In this document: piece by piece, positions 19,824 to 32,200 of the stretch | Numbering within the stretch: the first letter of the stretch is position 1 | Layout: the number at the start of each line of letters is the position of its first letter | Assembly (NCBI GenBank): GCA_963210315.1 | Contig: OY723238.1 | Location: forward strand, 2,232,001-2,296,000 | Direction of reading: 5' to 3' | Source of the DNA: Rhynchopus euleeides | Taxonomy: Eukaryota; Euglenozoa; Diplonemea; Diplonemida; Diplonemidae | Length of the DNA: 64,000 nt | Notes under the pieces: generated by a model | Seen by the model: only the letters and a program-made list of their open reading frames with translations | What the model was told of the DNA's origin: nothing | Database searches by the model: none | Position numbers and translations under genes: made by a program

Positions 19824-20667
19824 ATGGACGTGTCGGTGCGTCATGTGGAGAGCGGTCGGAGCTGTGTCGTCGGTGTTGCGGATGGCGGGACCGTGCTCAG
19901 CCTGAAGGCGGATGCGGTCAAGGAGATGTTCGCGGGTTCCATCAACGCAGACCGGGAGGCTGCAGGGCTGGCGGCACGCATCGAAGGGTGTGACGAGGAC
20001 CTGGACGATGCAGAGCGCGTTGCCAACACGGGTCTCGAGGTTGGGGATCCTGTCCAGCTCGTCCGCAGGTGGCCACACGTCAACGCTCCCGCTGTCTACG
20101 AATGTGGCGACCAGAATGTCGACTGCATCACACTGTCGAGGTGTGGCACCCTGTGTTCAGTCGGCTACGAAGGACACATCACTGTGTTTGACACCACGAC
20201 TGCTGGTGTGGTGGTGCACCTCACACACGGGGTGTGCAACATTTGTCACACCACATTCTCAGTCTGTGGGACGTGGCTGGCAACGTGCTCAGACGACACG
20301 ACCATCTGCGTGTCGCTGACAGCAACGTGGGAAAAGGTGTGGTGTCTGGAGGAGCACGACGCAGAGGTGTTGAGTGCAGAGTGGACACACTGTGGACGTC
20401 TCGTGTCGGGTGACTATGATGGGAAGGTGTGTGTGTGGGACTTGGAGGGCACACCAAGTGCCACAGTGCTGGAGGGCCACAGCAGGCAGGTTTATGGGAT
20501 TGCAGTGTCAACTACGAGGATCTTCACCGGGTCACACGACGAGACCATCCGTGTGTATGACATGAGCACCCTCACCCACACCGACACCCTGTCTGAGCAC
20601 ACAGGCTCTGTGTACCACATCGCCCTGACGAACGACGAGCAACACCTGGTGTCGTGCTCCAATGACG
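19824..20667 (+). pseudogene. W4, 5' part, split by the giant transposon
   Basis: The gene starts normally (ATG after GGTAACC, coding MDVSVRHVESGRS) and is intact through blade 4; the transposon enters in blade 5 after CCAATGACG at 20659-20667, a 9-mer repeated on the far side at 35338-35346. The variable cassettes (ECGDQNVDC, HGVCNICHT, HDAEVLSAE, HSRQVYG) equal those of W8 almost residue for residue, so W4 and W8 are duplicates and W8 shows the uninterrupted state. Read-through into the element ends at 20810. Confidence 0.9.
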
Positions 20668-21066
20668 TAGAGGGTGGCAAGTTTCGAGGGAGCGGTTGCG
20701 GCAAAAATCTCTGCGCATACAAGGCCACGAACCCATACCAGAAATCACTCTACGGAATATTTCCTGAGTATCCGGAAGTACCCGGAATTAAATGCTGCCC
20801 GTTTGTATAATTTAAACGCGCAATCAGATGCGAAAAAACCGTTCCCCCCTGGCTGCGGACTTTACCATTTTCGAAAAAAAAATCGAAAATTTTTTCCCCA
20901 AAATTTCGCCCAAAACACCATTTTCCCGGCCCCAGACACACCCACACCCAGGAAAAACTGATTTTTGGACGAAATTTTGGGGTCCAAAATTTCCAATTTG
21001 GTGCTGAAAAATGGGCTGGGGGGGCCACAGGGCCAATATAGGGGGGGTTTTCTAAGGGTTCTGGGA

Positions 21067-21102
21067 CCCTCCAGACACAGCACATCTGCACTGTCTGGAG
21101 GG
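21067..21102. repeat. Hairpin in the transposon left arm
   Basis: CCCTCCAGACA at 21067-21077 pairs exactly with 21092-21102, with a 14-nt loop. It lies just left of the 119-bp stretch (21112-21230) whose two ends recur at 11179-11284. It is a possible subterminal transposase-binding or structural site. Confidence 0.6.
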
Positions 21103-21421
21103 GTTACTGCATGTTAAACCCCATTCTCTGCTCCCAAGGCAGGGCAGCTCCTGGTGAGTAGGTGGTACCTGGCACGTCCTTGACGTGTGGTCCACCTCTC
21201 ATCAGCAGCTGAGTGGTGAGGGGCATGCCTCCATTTAACATACTGTAAAGAGTGTTGGAGTGCACGCCTCCTGAGGGTGCCATGTTGGGCAGGACGAAAA
21301 GCCGACGGCTAGATACTCCTGTGCTGACTTCTGGCTGCTATGAGTTGAAATTCTCGGCGTCTGGTCGCGGTGAGCGACGCTTTTTTGGTGCGGAGCGACC
21401 TCTGCGAGCTGTGAGCGACCA

Positions 21422-24400
21422 ATGCAAATGGGTCAGAATGGGTCGTCCTGTGCCTGGAATACCTGGGGGCTGCTCAGGAAAGTCGGGGGCTGCTCAGCGG
21501 ATTCTATTGGTCTCCGGCATGCTGATGGGGCATCCGGCAGGGTGCAAATGGGTCGGAACGGGTCATCCTGTGCCTGGATTACCTGGGGGCTGCTCAGGAA
21601 AGTCGGGGGCTGCTCAGCGGATTCTATTGGTCTCCGGCATGCTGATCGGGTATCCGGCAGGGTGGACACGGGTCGGAACGGGTCATCCTGTGCCTGGATT
21701 ACCTGGGGGCTGCTCAGGAAAGTCGGGGGCTGCTCAGCGGATTCTATTGGTCTCCGGCATGCTGATGGGGCATCCGGCAGGGTGCAAATGGGTCGGAACG
21801 GGTCATCCTGTGCCTGGAGTACCTGGGGGCTGCTCAGGAAAGTTGGGGGCTGCTCAGCGGATTCTATTGGTCTCCGGCATGCTGATCGGGTATCCGGCAG
21901 GGTGGACACGGGTCGGAACGGGTCATCCTGTGCCTGGATTACCTGGGGGCTGCTCAGGAAAGTCGGGGGCTGCTCAGCGGATTCTATTGGTCTCCGGCAT
22001 GCTGATGGGGCATCCGGCAGGGTGCAAATGGGTCGGAACGGGTCATCCTGTGCCTGGAGTACCTGGGGGCTGCTCAGGAAAGTTGGGGGCTGCTCAGCGG
22101 ATTCTATTGGTCTCCGGCATGCTGATCGGGTATCCGGCAGGGTGGACACGGGTCGGAACGGGTCATCCTGTGCCTGGATTACCTGGGGGCTGCTCAGGAA
22201 AGTCGGGGGCTGCTCAGCGGATTCTATTGGTCTCCGGCATGCTGATCGGGTGTCCGGCAGGGTGCAAATGGGTCGGAACGGGTCATCCTGTGCCTGGATT
22301 ACCTGGGGGCTGCTCAGGAAAGTCGGGGGCTGCTCAGCGGATTCTATTGGTCTCCGGCATGCTGATCGGGTGTCCGGCAGGGTGCAAATGGGTCGGAACG
22401 GGTCATCCTGTGCCTGGATTACCTGGGGGCTGCTCAGGAAAGTCGGGGGCTGCTCAGCGGATTCTATTGGTCTCCGGCATGCTGATCGGGTGTCCGGCAG
22501 GGTGCAAATGGGTCGGAACGGGTCATCCTGTGCCTGGATTACCTGGGGGCTGCTCAGGAAAGTCGGGGGCTGCTCAGCGGATTCTATTGGTCTCCGGCAT
22601 GCTGATCGGGTGTCCGGCAGGGTGCAAATGGGTCGGAACGGGTCATCCTGTGCCTGGATTACCTGGGGGCTGCTCAGGAAAGTCGGGGGCTGCTCAGCGG
22701 ATTCTATTGGTCTCCGGCATGCTGATCGGGTGTCCGGCAGGGTGCAAATGGGTCGGAACGGGTCATCCTGTGCCTGGATTACCTGGGGGCTGCTCAGGAA
22801 AGTTGGGGGCTGCTCAGCGGATTCTATTGGTCTCCGGCATGCTGATCGGGTATCCGGCAGGGTGGACACGGGTCGGAACGGGTCATCCTGTGCCTGGATT
22901 ACCTGGGGGCTGCTCAGGAAAGTCGGGGGCTGCTCAGCGGATTCTATTGGTCTCCGGCATGCTGATCGGGTGTCCGGCAGGGTGCAAATGGGTCGGAACG
23001 GGTCATCCTGTGCCTGGATTACCTGGGGGCTGCTCAGGAAAGTCGGGGGCTGCTCAGCGGATTCTATTGGTCTCCGGCATGCTGATCGGGTGTCCGGCAG
23101 GGTGCAAATGGGTCGGAACGGGTCATCCTGTGCCTGGAATACCTGGGGGCTGCTCAGGAAAGTTGGGGGCTGCTCAGCGGATTCTATTGGTCTCCGGCAT
23201 GCTGATGGGGCATCCGGCAGGGTGCAAATGGGTCGGAACGGGTCATCCTGTGCCTGGATTACCTGGGGGCTGCTCAGGAAAGTTGGGGGCTGCTCAGCGG
23301 ATTCTATTGGTCTCCGGCATGCTGATCGGGCATCCGGCAGGGTGCAAATGGGTCGGAACGGGTCATCCTGTGCCTGGATTACCTGGGGGCTGCTCAGGAA
23401 AGTTGGGGGCTGCTCAGCGGATTCTATTGGTCTCCGGCATGCTGATCGGGTATCCGGCAGGGTGGACACGGGTCGGAACGGGTCATCCTGTGCCTGGATT
23501 ACCTGGGGGCTGCTCAGGAAAGTCGGGGGCTGCTCAGCGGATTCTATTGGTCTCCGGCATGCTGATCGGGCATCCGGCAGGGTGCAAATGGGTCGGAACG
23601 GGTCATCCTGTGCCTGGATTACCTGGGGGCTGCTCAGGAAAGTCGGGGGCTGCTCAGCGGATTCTATTGGTCTCCGGCATGCTGATCGGGCATCCGGCAG
23701 GGTGCAAATGGGTCGGAACGGGTCATCCTGTGCCTGGATTACCTGGGGGCTGCTCAGGAAAGTTGGGGGCTGCTCAGCGGATTCTATTGGTCTCCGGCAT
23801 GCTGATCGGGTATCCGGCAGGGTGCAAAAGGGTCGGAACGGGTCATCCTGTGCCTGGATTACCTGGGGGCTGCTCAGGAAAGTCGGGGGCTGCTCAGCGG
23901 ATTCTATTGGTCTCCGGCATGCTGATCGGGTATCCGGCAGGGTGCAAATGGGTCGGAACGGGTCATCCTGTGCCTGGAGTACCTGGGGGCTGCTCAGGAA
24001 AGTTGGGGGCTGCTCAGCGGATTCTATTGGTCTCCGGCATGCTGATCGGGTATCCGGCAGGGTGGACACGGGTCGGAACGGGTCATCCTGTGCCTGGATT
24101 ACCTGGGGGCTGCTCAGGAAAGTCGGGGGCTGCTCAGCGGATTCTATTGGTCTCCGGCATGCTGATCGGGCATCCGGCAGGGTGCAAATGGGTCGGAACG
24201 GGTCATCCTGTGCCTGGATTACCTGGGGGCTGCTCAGGAAAGTTGGGGGCTGCTCAGCGGATTCTATTGGTCTCCGGCATGCTGATCGGGTATCCGGCAG
24301 GGTGGACACGGGTCGGAACGGGTCATCCTGTGCCTGGATTACCTGGGGGCTGCTCAGGAAAGTCGGGGGCTGCTCAGCGGATTCTATTGGTCTCCGGGGC

Positions 24401-25790
24401 TGCTCAGCGGATTCTATTGGTCTCCGGCATGCTGATGGGGCATCCGGCAGGGTGCAAATGGGTCGGAACGGGTCACCCTGTGCCTGGAGTACCTGGGGGC
24501 TGCTCAGGAAAGTCGGGGGCTGCTCAGCGGATTCTATTGGTCTCCGGCATGCTGATCGGGTATCCGGCAGGGTGCAAATGGGTCGGAACGGGTCATCCTG
24601 TGCCTGGAGTACCTGGGGGCTGCTCAGGAAAGTTGGGGGCTGCTCAGCGGATTCTATTGGTCTCCGGCATGCTGATCGGGTATCCGGCAGGGTGGACACG
24701 GGTCGGAACGGGTCATCCTGTGCCTGGATTACCTGGGGGCTGCTCAGGAAAGTCGGGGGCTGCTCAGCGGATTCTATTGGTCTCCGGCATGCTGATCGGG
24801 CATCCGGCAGGGTGCAAATGGGTCGGAACGGGTCATCCTGTGCCTGGATTACCTGGGGGCTGCTCAGGAAAGTCGGGGGCTGCTCAGCGGATTCTATTGG
24901 TCTCCGGCATGCTGATCGGGCATCCGGCAGGGTGCAAATGGGTCGGAACGGGTCATCCTGTGCCTGGATTACCTGGGGGCTGCTCAGGAAAGTTGGGGGC
25001 TGCTCAGCGGATTCTATTGGTCTCCGGCATGCTGATCGGGTATCCGGCAGGGTGGACACGGGTCGGAACGGGTCATCCTGTGCCTGGATTACCTGGGGGC
25101 TGCTCAGGAAAGTCGGGGGCTGCTCAGCGGATTCTATTGGTCTCCGGGGCTGCTCAGCGGATTCTATTGGTCTCCGGCATGCTGATGGGGCATCCGGCAG
25201 GGTGCAAATGGGTCGGAACGGGTCACCCTGTGCCTGGAGTACCTGGGGGCTGCTCAGGAAAGTCGGGGGCTGCTCAGCGGATTCTATTGGTCTCCGGCAT
25301 GCTGATCGGGTATCCGGCAGGGTGCAAATGGGTCGGAACGGGTCATCCTGTGCCTGGAGTACCTGGGGGCTGCTCAGGAAAGTTGGGGGCTGCTCAGCGG
25401 ATTCTATTGGTCTCCGGCATGCTGATCGGGTATCCGGCAGGGTGGACACGGGTCGGAACGGGTCATCCTGTGCCTGGATTACCTGGGGGCTGCTCAGGAA
25501 AGTCGGGGGCTGCTCAGCGGATTCTATTGGTCTCCGGCATGCTGATGGGGCATCCGGCAGGGTGCAAATGGGTCGGAACGGGTCACCCTGTGCCTGGAGT
25601 ACCTGGGGGCTGCTCAGGAAAGTCGGGGGCTGCTCAGCGGATTCTATTGGTCTCCGGCATGCTGATCGGGTATCCGGCAGGGTGCAAATGGGTCGGAACG
25701 GGTCATCCTGTGCCTGGATTACCTGGGGGCTGCTCAGGAAAGTCGGGGGCTGCTCAGCGGATTCCTATGGTCGGTTACTGTATCTGGCAG
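21422..25790. repeat. 120-bp satellite array in the transposon left arm, about 36 units
   Basis: The units are 120 bp long and differ at only a handful of positions (GTGCAAATG or GTGGACACG; TATCC, CATCC or TGTCC; GGATTACC, GGAGTACC or GGAATACC; AGTCGGG or AGTTGGG). A 30-bp partial duplication of GGGGCTGCTCAGCGG onward occurs at about 24397 and again at about 25147, 750 bp apart, which reveals a block duplication of six units plus 30 bp. The unit length is a multiple of three and the unit has no stop in several frames, so frames of over 1300 codons run through it on both strands. The variants change amino acids in every frame I checked, so protein coding is unlikely. Confidence 0.95.
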
Positions 25791-25970
25791 GGTGGAGACG
25801 GGTCTGAATGGGTCGTTCTGTTGTTGGAGCGTGGAGTCGATCAGCACTGCACACACCCCCCTCCCCATTCAGTAATTTACTACCCCGGGTTGTGCACCCG
25901 AATCGCGAGAGAGTGGCTTCCACTCAGCCACTATTTTTTATGACTGTTTTGCCGGAAACTTTTGCGTCAG

Positions 25971-26080
25971 TGGGGGTCTTCGCTGGTCGTCATTCTTCGA
26001 GAATCTTCGTCAGTTTTCAGCCATTTCAACAGCAAGTGCACTAAAATGCACTGACGATCACCCCGTAGCGAAGACCCCCA
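25971..26080. repeat. Palindromic 110-bp element with 14-bp terminal inverted repeats
   Basis: TGGGGGTCTTCGCT at 25971-25984 has its exact inverse at 26067-26080. Inside lie shorter self-complementary pieces (AGTGCA...TGCACT). The terminal repeat resembles that of the two roughly 200-bp elements at 52736 and 53234 (GGGGGCTTCGCTACCAG). It sits 165 bp upstream of the transposase gene start, so it could carry promoter or binding functions. Confidence 0.6.
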
Positions 26081-26244
26081 TTGTCAGCTGTTTATTTTGC
26101 GCTCGCACCCCCAGTCGCTGACAAGGCACCCCTGTTCAGTCAACTTTTGATCGGCGCACTGATAGCTTTTGTCACCAGCACCCCCCTCCTTCTGTCAGGA
26201 GTCAGGGTTTGAACCCCTTCTGGCGATGCCAGATTGGTCACAAG

Positions 26245-29200
26245 ATGGATTCCTGTCGCTTCTGCAGGAGGCCGTATGCGAACCTGCTGCGGCACGAGAG
26301 GAAGTGCGGAAGGAGACCTGCAGCGCAGCGGCTCCCTGTTGAGGTCCTCGTGTCGCGGTTCTTGGATGGCCAGAGTGACGGATTTTGCGGCTGGACGTTT
26401 GACTTCCTCGTGGGAGCAGTCGAGCAGCACCTCGAGGAGTCGGAGGGGTTGGGACCCAACATGGACCAACGCATCCTGACGTGTGTGGGGTCATCGGAGC
26501 GCTGGATGCTGTGCAAGCGTGCTGGCGGAGCGCTCAGGAAGGGTGTTGCGCACTACTGCCTGTGTCGTCGAGGTCCTGCGATCGTGGCTGATTGCCCACC
26601 CTGCTGCAGCTCTGATCATGAGTCTGATGTTGACGACTGTGTGCCTTCTGCCGTTCCTTCCCTCTCTCTGCCACCCGATGTGGTGATGGCCGACGCTCCT
26701 CTCCGTGATGTGGCGATGGACGACCCTCGCGCACCCGCCTCTCGAGGTCCGCCCGATTCCCTCTCCTCCGAAGAGACAGTCCGGCAGTTGACTGCTTCGT
26801 CCCCGGGCCGCTTCGCACCTCCTGCGGCTGATGGCAGTGATTGCTCCGAGGAGGGGGAGGAGGACATGTGCCCCACACCGCAGGCTCAGTTGACGTCTAG
26901 CCTCACCACCTCGGCAACAGCACCTCCTCCGGCTCCGACGGTTGCTGTGACAGAGGATGTCCATGATGGGGACGTGTCGATGGAGGGCGGCCCTCCGGAT
27001 GCGGCTGAGCTGCGCCGCATGGGTGATTTGCTGGATGCGATCGCTGTCGATGCGGGCGACGACGTGTCGGACGCCCCTACACCGGCGACCCTCGCGGAGC
27101 GGTCCGAGTCGATGGATGACGGCCCCGCCGTGCCCGCAGGCGAGGAGCTGTCACAGCAGAGCGTGCAGCTGGATTGTGCTCCTTGCGATCCTGCTGCTCC
27201 GACGACACTGTCAGGTGCCGTCGAGATTTTCATCCGCCGTGTTCTGTCTGGGGATGTGAGCGGGTGCATGCGCACCCATGATCAACTTCGGGAGGCGATT
27301 TGCGGAGTTGCAGGGGTGCCCTTGGAGGCTGGGCTGAGGATGATCTCCCGAGGAGGGGTGAATTCTGCTGCCAAGGAGAAGCTGTGCGGGAACCACAGCT
27401 TGCTTGGTCAGGGTGCTGTTGTTGTGCCGTCCCACCGCTCAGAGTCGACAGGGCGTGTTGCCCGATTCTGCTTCGGTGAGTGTGTGTCTGAGGGTAAGTG
27501 CAGCACAGCCATGGAAGTGGACGATGTCTCTGCGTCGAGCACACCCGGGCCTGTCACGCCGTCTGGTGCATCGCGCCCTGCCTCCACTCCCTCCACCCGT
27601 GCGACCCCCGCCACTGCTGCGTCGTCGAAGGATCGTCGTGGCCGACCGGCCTATGAAGCGGCTCAGTGGCGGAGGGTCACGAAGCGGCTGGACCAGGCCA
27701 AGCGGTGGGCGATGGCGAAGGTGTACGTCCTTGAGCGGAGGAACCGCATCCTCACCGAGGAGGTTTTGAGTCTGCGGGAACGCGTCTCCCCCGAGACCTA
27801 CTACGCGACCGGCCTGCACCACCGGGGTACCACGCACGCATACCCGCTGAAGATCCGGCGGCTCGTGCACCGCCTGCGTTGGGAGGGCCTGGGTCTGAAA
27901 GCGGTGCACCGGCTCATCGGGGACGTCTTCGCTATCCTGTTTGGGCTGCCCCGCGAGAAGCTGCCCATTCCCTCGGCTCGGACGATTGGGCGCCTCGACT
28001 GGGTGGCCGGCCGGGTGTCTGTCGAGGCCTTCTTTGAGTACCTGAAGGATAAGGCGAGGGACTCGCAGCTGGGGGACAAGCCCACCGTGGCCATTGGGTG
28101 CGACACCTCCGCCAGGATTGGGGGTCGCATGCACGACACGCATGTGGCTTACGGGTACGTGGGCGGGAAAGAGGTGAGCGCCACCGTCACGACGCGGATA
28201 GTTCCGTCTACGCGAGCAAAGCTGCTCTCGGAGAATCTGACGGAGACGATCCGGAAGATCGAGGAACAGGATGTGGGTGTGGAGCAGATGGTGATGGTGG
28301 ACCACTGTGCGACCGCCAACAAGATGGCGAAGGACGCCAACCGGGGTGTGTTGCAATGCTGCACGCACAAGCTTGGAAGGTCCTTGCAGGCTGCGCAGTC
28401 GGTTGCCTGTGCGTGGGCGTCGCACTCTACGACAGGCGAGGGCAAATCGAGTGCGACTGACCTGTTGCTGGGGATCGTGGCCACTCTCGATGTGGAGAAC
28501 GGGATTGATTCCTCCGGAACGACCGCGCTGAACAATGTGTTGGCCGTGCACGGGACGATCCCAAAGGGCTTCGCTTTCAAGCGGGTCACCGGGTCAAAGT
28601 TCTCGGTGCACGTGGAGAACGCTTCGCGCTTCCTGCAGTGGTCGAAGGTGCTGCAGGACATGCGTGAGAGCTTCTCGACGTCATTGTCGCGGATGCTGCA
28701 GAGGACTCAAGAGCTCGATATCCAGCTCTACCTCCTCACCTCTTACCTACTCTGGCAGGTCTACGTGACGGCGCAGTCAGCGGTGAAGCGGGGGAGCCCG
28801 ACGTATGACAAGGGCTGGGAGATCCTGCAGCGGCTTGACGACCAGCTTGGCAGCATGCTGGATGAGAAGACGGCGGAGAAAGAGGTGTTCGACATCCTCA
28901 CGGACACGGTGATCGGGAAGACGGCCGACGACGTCCCGAACGACGTTCTGCTGGGGGAAGCTGCTGCTCGCGTCGCCGCGAAGGCAATTTTTTTGGAGCA
29001 CACGGCTGACGCCATGGTTGCGTGGCACGCCGCCGGGAGCACCCTGCGTACGAAGCTGAAGGAGTTCATGCAGAAGGATGCGGCTGCTGTGGAGGAGCTG
29101 GGGATAGAAGGCCTGCGGAGGTATCCGGCTACTTCTGACCGGGTGGAGAACCAGCACGGCAACTCCTCTTTCCTCTACAAGAGGCTTGCCATGGTCCACC

Positions 29201-32200
29201 CCGAGCGCCTGGCGTCCCTCGCAATGGCCAAGGCAAACAACTGGGTTGTGTGCCAGGCGCCGATGGAGGAGTACGCGGTGTACATGGAGAGGGCAGTGCT
29301 GGCTGTGAGGCAGGAGACCCGCCGCAGCATGAGGGAGATCGCGGAGGAAGAGCTGCGGGAGAAGTATGGCACAAAGATGCTGCGGGGGCTGCTGAAGTGT
29401 GACCTGCTCCGCCTCGCGCTGTTGCTGGGCATTCCGGAAGCCGATCGGAATGTGAAGGCCGATGATCTGCGAGTCGTGGTTGGTGACCGCGTGCTGAAGC
29501 TCGCAGAGCCCTGCCGTGGCAGGAACAACCGGGGGGACGCGGCTGACGCCACCTCCAACCTCAGGGAAAAGCTGTGGACGTCTGTGAAGGGCATCCTGGC
29601 TGCCCTGAACGACGCGGGGGTGAAGCATGTGCAGGCGTTTGTGAGCTCCCCTGCATTCCCCATTCTGCTGAAGCTTCCTGGGGCGCTCCCAGAGAAGCAG
29701 GAGGATGATGCTGATGATGTGACTGCGGATGGCGATGATGGCGACGGTCGCGAGGATGATGACGACGACAATGGCGAGGAGGAGGACGTTGGTGACGACG
29801 ACGACGATCCTGATGATAGCGATGATGATGATGATGATGATGGCGATCGCATGGATGCTGCTGGTGATGACAAGTTGTGTCCGGCGCAGAAGCTGCTAGG
29901 GTGGGATAAGCTGTCCTCGTTGGAGTGCCCACGGGTGGGCCCCGACGCCACCTGTGACGACGAGTCTGACTCCTCCGACGAGGATGCCCCATTTCCTGCT
30001 GACCACCAGGTGCCGAAGCGTGTCTCCGCCCTCCTTTGGACAGATGAGGTGGTGAAAAGGCTGAGTTGTGCTGCCGGGAGTGCAAGTTTAGGTGACCTCT
30101 CTCGTGAAGACGCCAACGTCCTCATCCAGAAGACCTTGGGCAGGATGAAGGTGGAGACCCTGCGGGGTATCCGGAACGCCGTTGCGACCTCAAAGAGTTT
30201 GGGGAAGCGCGAAGTGATGAGGGATATCCTGCTGCTCGCAGGTGCGCACAAGTCCTCCGACCTCGAGGGGAATTTTCCGTCCCGTGACAAGGTGCTGCGA
30301 GTGGCCCTCAGCAAGGCGAGCCTCCCGCGGGGCCAGGCGACCTCCGGCTCCCCGAAGGGTTTCCCTCAGGCAATCCCCATCCCCGCGGCAGTGAAGGAAG
30401 AGCACCGTGCCTCTCTGTGGAGGCTCTTCTGCATGTCCCGCGACGATGCGGAGGACCGCGAGAGGATCGGTGCTGAAGTGCTGGGGACGGGGCCATTGCA
30501 GCCTCGATCTGCAACCGCCGCCGAGACGGGTGCCCCGGTGGTGCAGACAGAAACTGCGACTACTCCAACTCCAGCTCCAACTGCAACTGCAACTCCAGCT
30601 CCAACTGCAACTCAAGCTCCAACTGCAACTGCAACTCCGACTCCGACTCCTCCCACTCCAGCCCCTCCAGTGCTGTTTTCTGCCGAGGACCACGTCGCGG
30701 GGCTGGGCTTTCCGAAGTTCTCCTTCTCCGATGCGGGTGCGAATTGGCAGAGTGGGTGCCCTTCGTCGGCCTACATCGTGTTGCAGAAGCTTCTCACGGA
30801 ACTGGGTGTCGAGAACCCCCTCCAAGCGGTCACGTGGCAGGATGCTCAGCATGAGCAGGCGAGGGTCGAGAAGGGTGGCGGTTGGGCTGTGTGCTCCAAC
30901 GGGAGATTTAGCCCCGAGGTGGTGGGCACTCTACTCGAGAGAGCGACGGGTGGCAAGTGGTATCTTGCGGAACCGGGGGACGCTTTTGTGAGGTCGCGAT
31001 TTGCTGTTGTGCAAGCATTTGCGTCTCGTGAGTTGGTGCATGATCGCGACTGTTGGTGGCTTCTCGCGACGAAGCAGCCACCTTCTGCAGGCATTGTCCG
31101 ATGTCTGGTCGGGAACCACCCGAAATACGAGGTGTGGGGACCACATGGGCCAACCAAACCCTTTAAAAAATTGGTGGCCCCTCTCGAGTCTGTGTGGACG
31201 GCGACAGCGTGCATTCGCTGGTGCGTGCGTGCGAGTACCGACAGTGTGACGGCAGACACCTCACACTGTGGTTACAGCGAGCACTGGGAGAAGGCCAAGG
31301 CCGCCGACGAGGCGGAGATCGATGCCCTGCGCGCCCGGGATGATAGGGCTAAAGACCCTCAGAAAGCGGACCGTGCGAAGTATCGACAGGTGGCGGAGGA
31401 CTTCGGGTGGGAGGTGGCGGAACTCCGTTTGAGGGACGTTTTCCCTCCAGATCTTCACCTGACTTCCGGGGTCGGTCGGGTGAAGAGGGAGCTTACTTGT
31501 TTGCGTAGGTTCAACCACGAAACTGGGTTGGCGGAGGACGGTGAGGACTGCGCCCTCACGGGGGAGAGCGGGTGGGCTGTGGCGAACTGGGTCGTGCAGC
31601 ACTGTTGGTTCTTCCCCACCAAAGTGCTGGCGAAAATGAAGGCACTGGACCCACGCAGGGTTCCGCCGGGCGTGGCACTGCAGCTGGGGGAGCGTACGGA
31701 GCCGGAGTGGCCCCGCATCACGTGGGAGCAGATGCAGCTGTGCCAACACCAGGGTCCGCTGAGGGAGTCGAATGGCTTCCGGGGAGTCCGGCTTTCGTGG
31801 AAGGGGGATTTCTGCATCTCCGCCGTGATCCTCGCTGTCGAGACGGAAGTGAGGGCGTTCCCGCCGCATACCCCGCCCGGCTCCCTCAAATGCACCGACC
31901 AGGGACAGTGGCACACCGTGCGTGTCAAGCTGTATCCGCCTGGACCAGGGGACAGGAGCGATGTCGCGCGTGTGCCCGAGGGAGCCTGGGATTCCGAGGT
32001 CGCGGCGATGTTATTTGCCCCCCCCGACGACACCGCCTCGGGGCGGAACAGAGGCTTGTGGCGAGTGGCTCTGCGGGTGGAGCGTGAGTCGGACAGGTGT
32101 GTGGTGAAGTGCACCGACCACCCTGAGGAGTCGCACGAATCCCTAGAGGCTGCGGTGCAGCATTTTCTGGCGCAGGGGGAATTCGAGCTGTATGCCGTCC

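Noticed and set aside
21422-25790. CRISPR-like array
   Set aside because: Units are contiguous 120-bp repeats without unique spacers, in a eukaryotic transposon.
21252-25943. A 1563-residue protein from the satellite array
   Set aside because: Other frames are equally open, variants alter residues in all frames, and no domain is seen. Kept only as a low-interest finding.
26196-26230. tRNA-like GGTTTGAACCCC before the transposase gene
   Set aside because: No acceptor, D or anticodon stems can be drawn around it.
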